Positions 61,574 to 64,000 of a DNA stretch of 64,000 nt are shown one piece after another. Numbering within the stretch: the first letter of the stretch is position 1; each line of letters starts with the position of its first letter. The position numbers and the translations under genes were made by a program. Location of the stretch: positions 77,320-141,319 of the forward strand of contig DATKEN010000011.1 of assembly GCA_035512155.1 (NCBI GenBank), given 5' to 3'. The notes beneath the pieces were generated by a model. It was not told the DNA's origin and made no database searches. It saw only the letters and a program-made list of their open reading frames with translations. Origin of the DNA: JABCYV01 sp035512155 (lineage in GTDB: Bacteria > Acidobacteriota > Terriglobia > Terriglobales > Acidobacteriaceae).

Positions 61574-62824
61574 CTACAGCGAACTCATATTGGCCAGGAA
61601 CTCCCCGTTCGATTTGGCTTTGCTCAGCTTGTCGATCAATAGTTCCATCGCTTCTACGGGAGAGAGCGGATTCAACACTCGGCGTAGCACCCAGATGCGC
61701 GTCAGGTCTTCTTTCGGAATCAGCAACTCTTCCTTACGCGTGCCGGAGCGTTGGATGTCGATGGCCGGGAAAGTACGCTTATCGACCAGCTTGCGATCAA
61801 GAATAATTTCCATATTGCCCGTGCCTTTGAATTCTTCAAAGATCACGTCATCCATGCGGGAGCCGGTATCGATCAGTGCGGTGGCGATGATGGTGAGCGA
61901 ACCGCCCTCTTCGATATTCCGGGCTGCGCCAAAAAATCGCTTCGGACGTTGCAACGCATTGGAATCCACGCCGCCAGAAAGTACCTTGCCGCTGGGTGGC
62001 ACGATCGTGTTGTAAGCGCGAGCCAGCCGGGTAATGGAGTCGAGCAAAATAACTACATCCCGCTTATGTTCAACCAGGCGCTTAGCTTTTTCGATCACCA
62101 TTTCCGCCACTTGCACGTGGCGGGCGGCGGGCTCGTCGAAAGTAGAGGAAATAACCTCACCTTTCACCGAGCGCTGCATGTCGGTAACTTCTTCAGGGCG
62201 CTCATCGATCAACAGGACAATCAACACCACTTCCGGATGATTGGTGGTGATGGAATTGGCGACGTTCTGCAACAACATGGTCTTGCCGGCGCGTGGGGGC
62301 GAAACGATCAAACCGCGCTGCCCTTTTCCGATCGGTGTCAACAGATCCATTACGCGGGCACTGACGTTTTCCCGGACGGTCTCAAGCTTAAGACGTTCCT
62401 GCGGATACAGAGGTGTCAGGTTGTCGAACAGAATCTTGTTGCGTGCTTCATCGGGCGATTCGAAGTTGACGGCTTCAATCTTGACCAAGGCGAAATATTT
62501 TTCCCCTTCATGGGGAGGACGCACCTGCCCGCTAATGGTGTCACCGGTCTTGAGGTCGAACTTGCGAATCTGCGAGGGCGAGACGTAAATGTCGTCCGGG
62601 CCCGGCAAATAGTTGTAATCGGGCGAGCGCAGAAAGCCGTAGCCGTCGGGCAGGATTTCCAGCACGCCCTCGGCAAAAATGTGGCCTTCTTTTTCGCTCT
62701 GCGCCTGAAGAATCTTGAAGATCAGGTCTTGCTTGCGCAGTCCGCTGGCTCCGGGCAGATCCAAAGATCGGGCGATCTTAGTCAGCTCGGTTATGTTCTT
62801 TTCTTTGAGTTCTGCAATGGTCAT
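61574..62824 (-). CDS. rho: Transcription termination factor Rho
   Basis: A 416-aa RNA-dependent ATPase helicase. The N-terminal SAP-like helices are followed by the cold-shock RNA-binding domain ('EGVLEILPDGYGFLRSPDYNYLPGPDDIYVSPSQIRKFDLKTGD'), then the Walker A 'VSPPRAGKTMLLQNVA' (174-189), Walker B region 'VVILLDSITRLARAYN', Q-loop 'VDSNALQRPKRFFGAARNIEEGGSLTIIATALIDTGSRMDD' and the R-loop at 'GTGNMEIILDRKLVDKRTFPAIDI'. It is the standard length, so it has no large insert. A small RpoZ-like gene lies upstream. Confidence 0.97.
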   Translation of the reverse strand: MTIAELKEKNITELTKIARSLDLPGASGLRKQDLIFKILQAQSEKEGHIFAEGVLEILPDGYGFLRSPDYNYLPGPDDIYVSPSQIRKFDLKTGDTISGQVRPPHEGEKYFALVKIEAVNFESPDEARNKILFDNLTPLYPQERLKLETVRENVSARVMDLLTPIGKGQRGLIVSPPRAGKTMLLQNVANSITTNHPEVVLIVLLIDERPEEVTDMQRSVKGEVISSTFDEPAARHVQVAEMVIEKAKRLVEHKRDVVILLDSITRLARAYNTIVPPSGKVLSGGVDSNALQRPKRFFGAARNIEEGGSLTIIATALIDTGSRMDDVIFEEFKGTGNMEIILDRKLVDKRTFPAIDIQRSGTRKEELLIPKEDLTRIWVLRRVLNPLSPVEAMELLIDKLSKAKSNGEFLANMSSL

Positions 62825-62908
62825 CTATTCACCTGCGAGGAGATTTTCAAAAGGGGGGTTACGCTAAAGAGAAGAATCCATCTGCGGGGCTAGGCGGCGG
62901 GGCTGGTG

Positions 62909-63127
62909 TTAAGCAGCCCGCCGTTGTGCCTCGTTCACATTCTCCGGTTCGGACAGAACCGATTGCCGCTCCGAGCTTGCAATCCGCTCCAAGACCTCGT
63001 TCATTGTCTCTTGGATTCTGGTGTTGGGCTTGTGAAACTTCCGGGTAGCCTTGGACGCAAGCTGACAGAGCATATAACGGTTTCGCAAAGTATGTAAAGC
63101 ATCAAAAACCCGATCAGAACGCTTCAT
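62909..63127 (-). CDS. Small protein of 72 aa, possible RNA polymerase omega-like subunit
   Basis: The start is fixed by an AGGAG site 8 bases before the ATG. It begins MKRSDRVFDALHTLRNRYMLCQLASKATRKFHKP. The stretch 'NRYMLCQLASKATRKF' resembles the omega subunit pattern 'NRF.LV..AA.RA..L', and acidobacterial proteins of this kind are usually hypothetical. Omega would bind the beta-prime subunit of RNA polymerase. The evidence is one motif, so this is a lead only. It is followed by rho, 85 bp downstream. Confidence 0.55.
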   Translation of the reverse strand: MKRSDRVFDALHTLRNRYMLCQLASKATRKFHKPNTRIQETMNEVLERIASSERQSVLSEPENVNEAQRRAA

Positions 63128-63432
63128 TAGACTTTCTCCTAACCCTGAGCAAGCCGCCCAAATTGCATCTTTCCCGGCAGGGCTCTTCCCGGCCAGAGAA
63201 CCTAAGTAACTCAATTCAGATGGGTTGTGCGGGAAAGCTCTGGTTACTCGTATAGATGCTCCGCCGGGGCCGAAAGTTTCTCAGTTTCTGGATTTAGCCC
63301 GGTTAATGGCGGAGGTGCGCCAGACGGATAGCCAGCCAAAATGACCCGTGGAACTGCCTACAATACTCGGGAAGTGGTGGGAGGTCAAGTATTTATTGCG
63401 GGATTATGCCTTTGACAAACCCAACACTGGAA
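63128..63432. other. 305-bp gap with no feature seen
   Basis: No gene, hairpin, repeat copy or convincing promoter was found between the omega-like gene and the zinc-ribbon gene. A TTTGACAAAC word at 63412 could be a -35 for either direction, but no -10 partner fits. Confidence 0.4.
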
Positions 63433-63786
63433 CTATCGCGGGCCGAGCCCAAGAATTGAAGGATATATGGGGCCAGTAGCACATCGCCTCAATTTGGGCG
63501 GGACTAGGTACTTCCCGGCATATACCCACAAAAAGCCGATGACCCAGGTGCAGGGAATCCACCAGAGCAATAGAAACCACAACCTGCTACCGAATAGGTA
63601 AGGAATCAGTAATCCTGGAAGCCACGGAAGCCAATGCACGGCACGCTCGTAGCTCTCTGACACTCTAATCGCGTTCCCACAATGCGGGCAGGGGAACTCG
63701 GGTGTGAATTTGACATCCTCTAACCTGATCCTAGCGTGACACTCAGGACACACAGTCCGATGCGAATATGTGGCTGGCCAGATCAT
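63433..63786 (-). CDS. Membrane protein with N-terminal zinc ribbon, 117 aa
   Basis: Residues 13-39 carry two CxxC pairs ('VCPECHARI' and 'PCPHCGNAIRV'), a zinc ribbon. Two or three membrane helices follow ('WLPWLPGLLIPYLFGSRLWFLLLWWIPCTWVIGFLWVYAG'). The ribbon is likely cytosolic. No family recognised. The ATG starts directly after the TAA of the preceding 51-aa gene, so both are in one transcript. Confidence 0.65.
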   Translation of the reverse strand: MIWPATYSHRTVCPECHARIRLEDVKFTPEFPCPHCGNAIRVSESYERAVHWLPWLPGLLIPYLFGSRLWFLLLWWIPCTWVIGFLWVYAGKYLVPPKLRRCATGPIYPSILGLGPR

Positions 63787-63942
63787 TTACTTCGACTTGT
63801 GGCGTTCAGGCTTTACCTTTTTCGGTTTCTCCGGCGGCTTCACTTTGAGCACGTCCCGCATCACTTCCTTGAACGGTAGTGGAATATGAGGGATCGGCTT
63901 GGAGTTAGTTATCTTTTTAGCGGCCTCTCCCTGCCTATTCAT
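63787..63942 (-). CDS. Small basic protein, 51 aa
   Basis: Begins MNRQGEAAKKITNSKPIPHI and continues 'LPFKEVMRDVLKVKPPEKPKKVKPERHKSK'. It is Lys- and Pro-rich with no Cys, signal or membrane part. A GGAGGGAAGG stretch lies 7-16 bases before the ATG, which supports translation. The stop is directly followed by the next ATG. 'LPFKEVMRDVLKVKPP' is a motif I have seen in short, uncharacterised bacterial proteins. Confidence 0.6.
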   Translation of the reverse strand: MNRQGEAAKKITNSKPIPHIPLPFKEVMRDVLKVKPPEKPKKVKPERHKSK

Positions 63943-64000
63943 CTTCTTTGCCTTCCCTCCTAAGGGCCAATAATCCCTGCCCTCCTGATTCTGTGGAAGT

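Noticed and set aside
61751..62893. A 380-codon plus-strand open frame
   Set aside because: It lies antisense to rho, whose motifs are complete; the plus-strand reading has no recognisable domain and mirrors rho codon bias.

Overview
The window looks like a chromosomal segment of a soil acidobacterium (Terriglobia/Koribacter-like). This is an inference: base composition is moderately GC-rich, TTG and GTG starts are frequent, many small conserved hypothetical proteins have an acidobacterial look, and the dispersed 'GTCATCCTGAG...GAAGGATC' intergenic repeats are of a kind I associate with that group. No phage, plasmid, conjugation or CRISPR genes are visible.

Layout. 1-9.6 kb holds housekeeping genes: the 5' part of a FadN-type hydroxyacyl-CoA dehydrogenase, a DUF1349 protein, a Nudix-VIT transporter pair, a patatin-like hydrolase, a GAF-GGDEF cyclase, a RodZ-like protein, and the methyl-cycle pair metK-ahcY ending in a strong terminator. 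9.8-10.4 kb holds a GIY-YIG nuclease gene bounded by inverted repeats. 10.5-12.3 kb is a B12-dependent acyl-CoA mutase large subunit. 12.4-29.9 kb is one long minus-strand surface-glycan operon with a pseudaminic-acid pathway (pseB, pseC, a PseH-like acetyltransferase, pseG, pseI and a SpsF-type nucleotidyltransferase fused to an aminotransferase). It also has an oxidoreductase, an epimerase, a metallophosphatase, an ATP-grasp enzyme, a deacetylase, a FemAB-like acyltransferase and a flippase. Many genes are joined by 4-bp ATGA-type overlaps. A Wzc-like tyrosine autokinase reads divergently at 30.2 kb, followed by glgC.

33.9-37 kb carries a two-gene redox signalling unit (response regulator fused to a thioredoxin-reductase-like flavoprotein, plus a cNMP-binding-domain histidine kinase). 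37-48.6 kb has an MFS exporter, a second mutase paralogue, a PD-(D/E)XK nuclease, a tiny Cys-rich protein and the complete glycine cleavage operon gcvT-gcvH-gcvPA-gcvPB. 48.8-52.9 kb is an acyl-CoA dehydrogenase/thiolase pair split by a GxxExxY nuclease element, and an inactivated ECF sigma gene. 53.2-53.7 kb has tRNA-Asn with a tandem array of copies of its 3' end. The rest has a prolyl oligopeptidase, a membrane pyrophosphatase with a possible small RNA/attenuator upstream, a Fur-controlled cytochrome/outer-membrane operon, fur, rho and small genes.

The most unusual signal is a pair of parallel architectures. Two unrelated small nuclease-type proteins (GIY-YIG at 10 kb, GxxExxY at 50.8 kb) each sit exactly inside terminal inverted repeats of their own intergenic repeat family. 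Short nuclease-free paired copies of each family are scattered elsewhere in the window. This looks like two independent nuclease-borne repeat systems, each with complete and deletion-derivative members.
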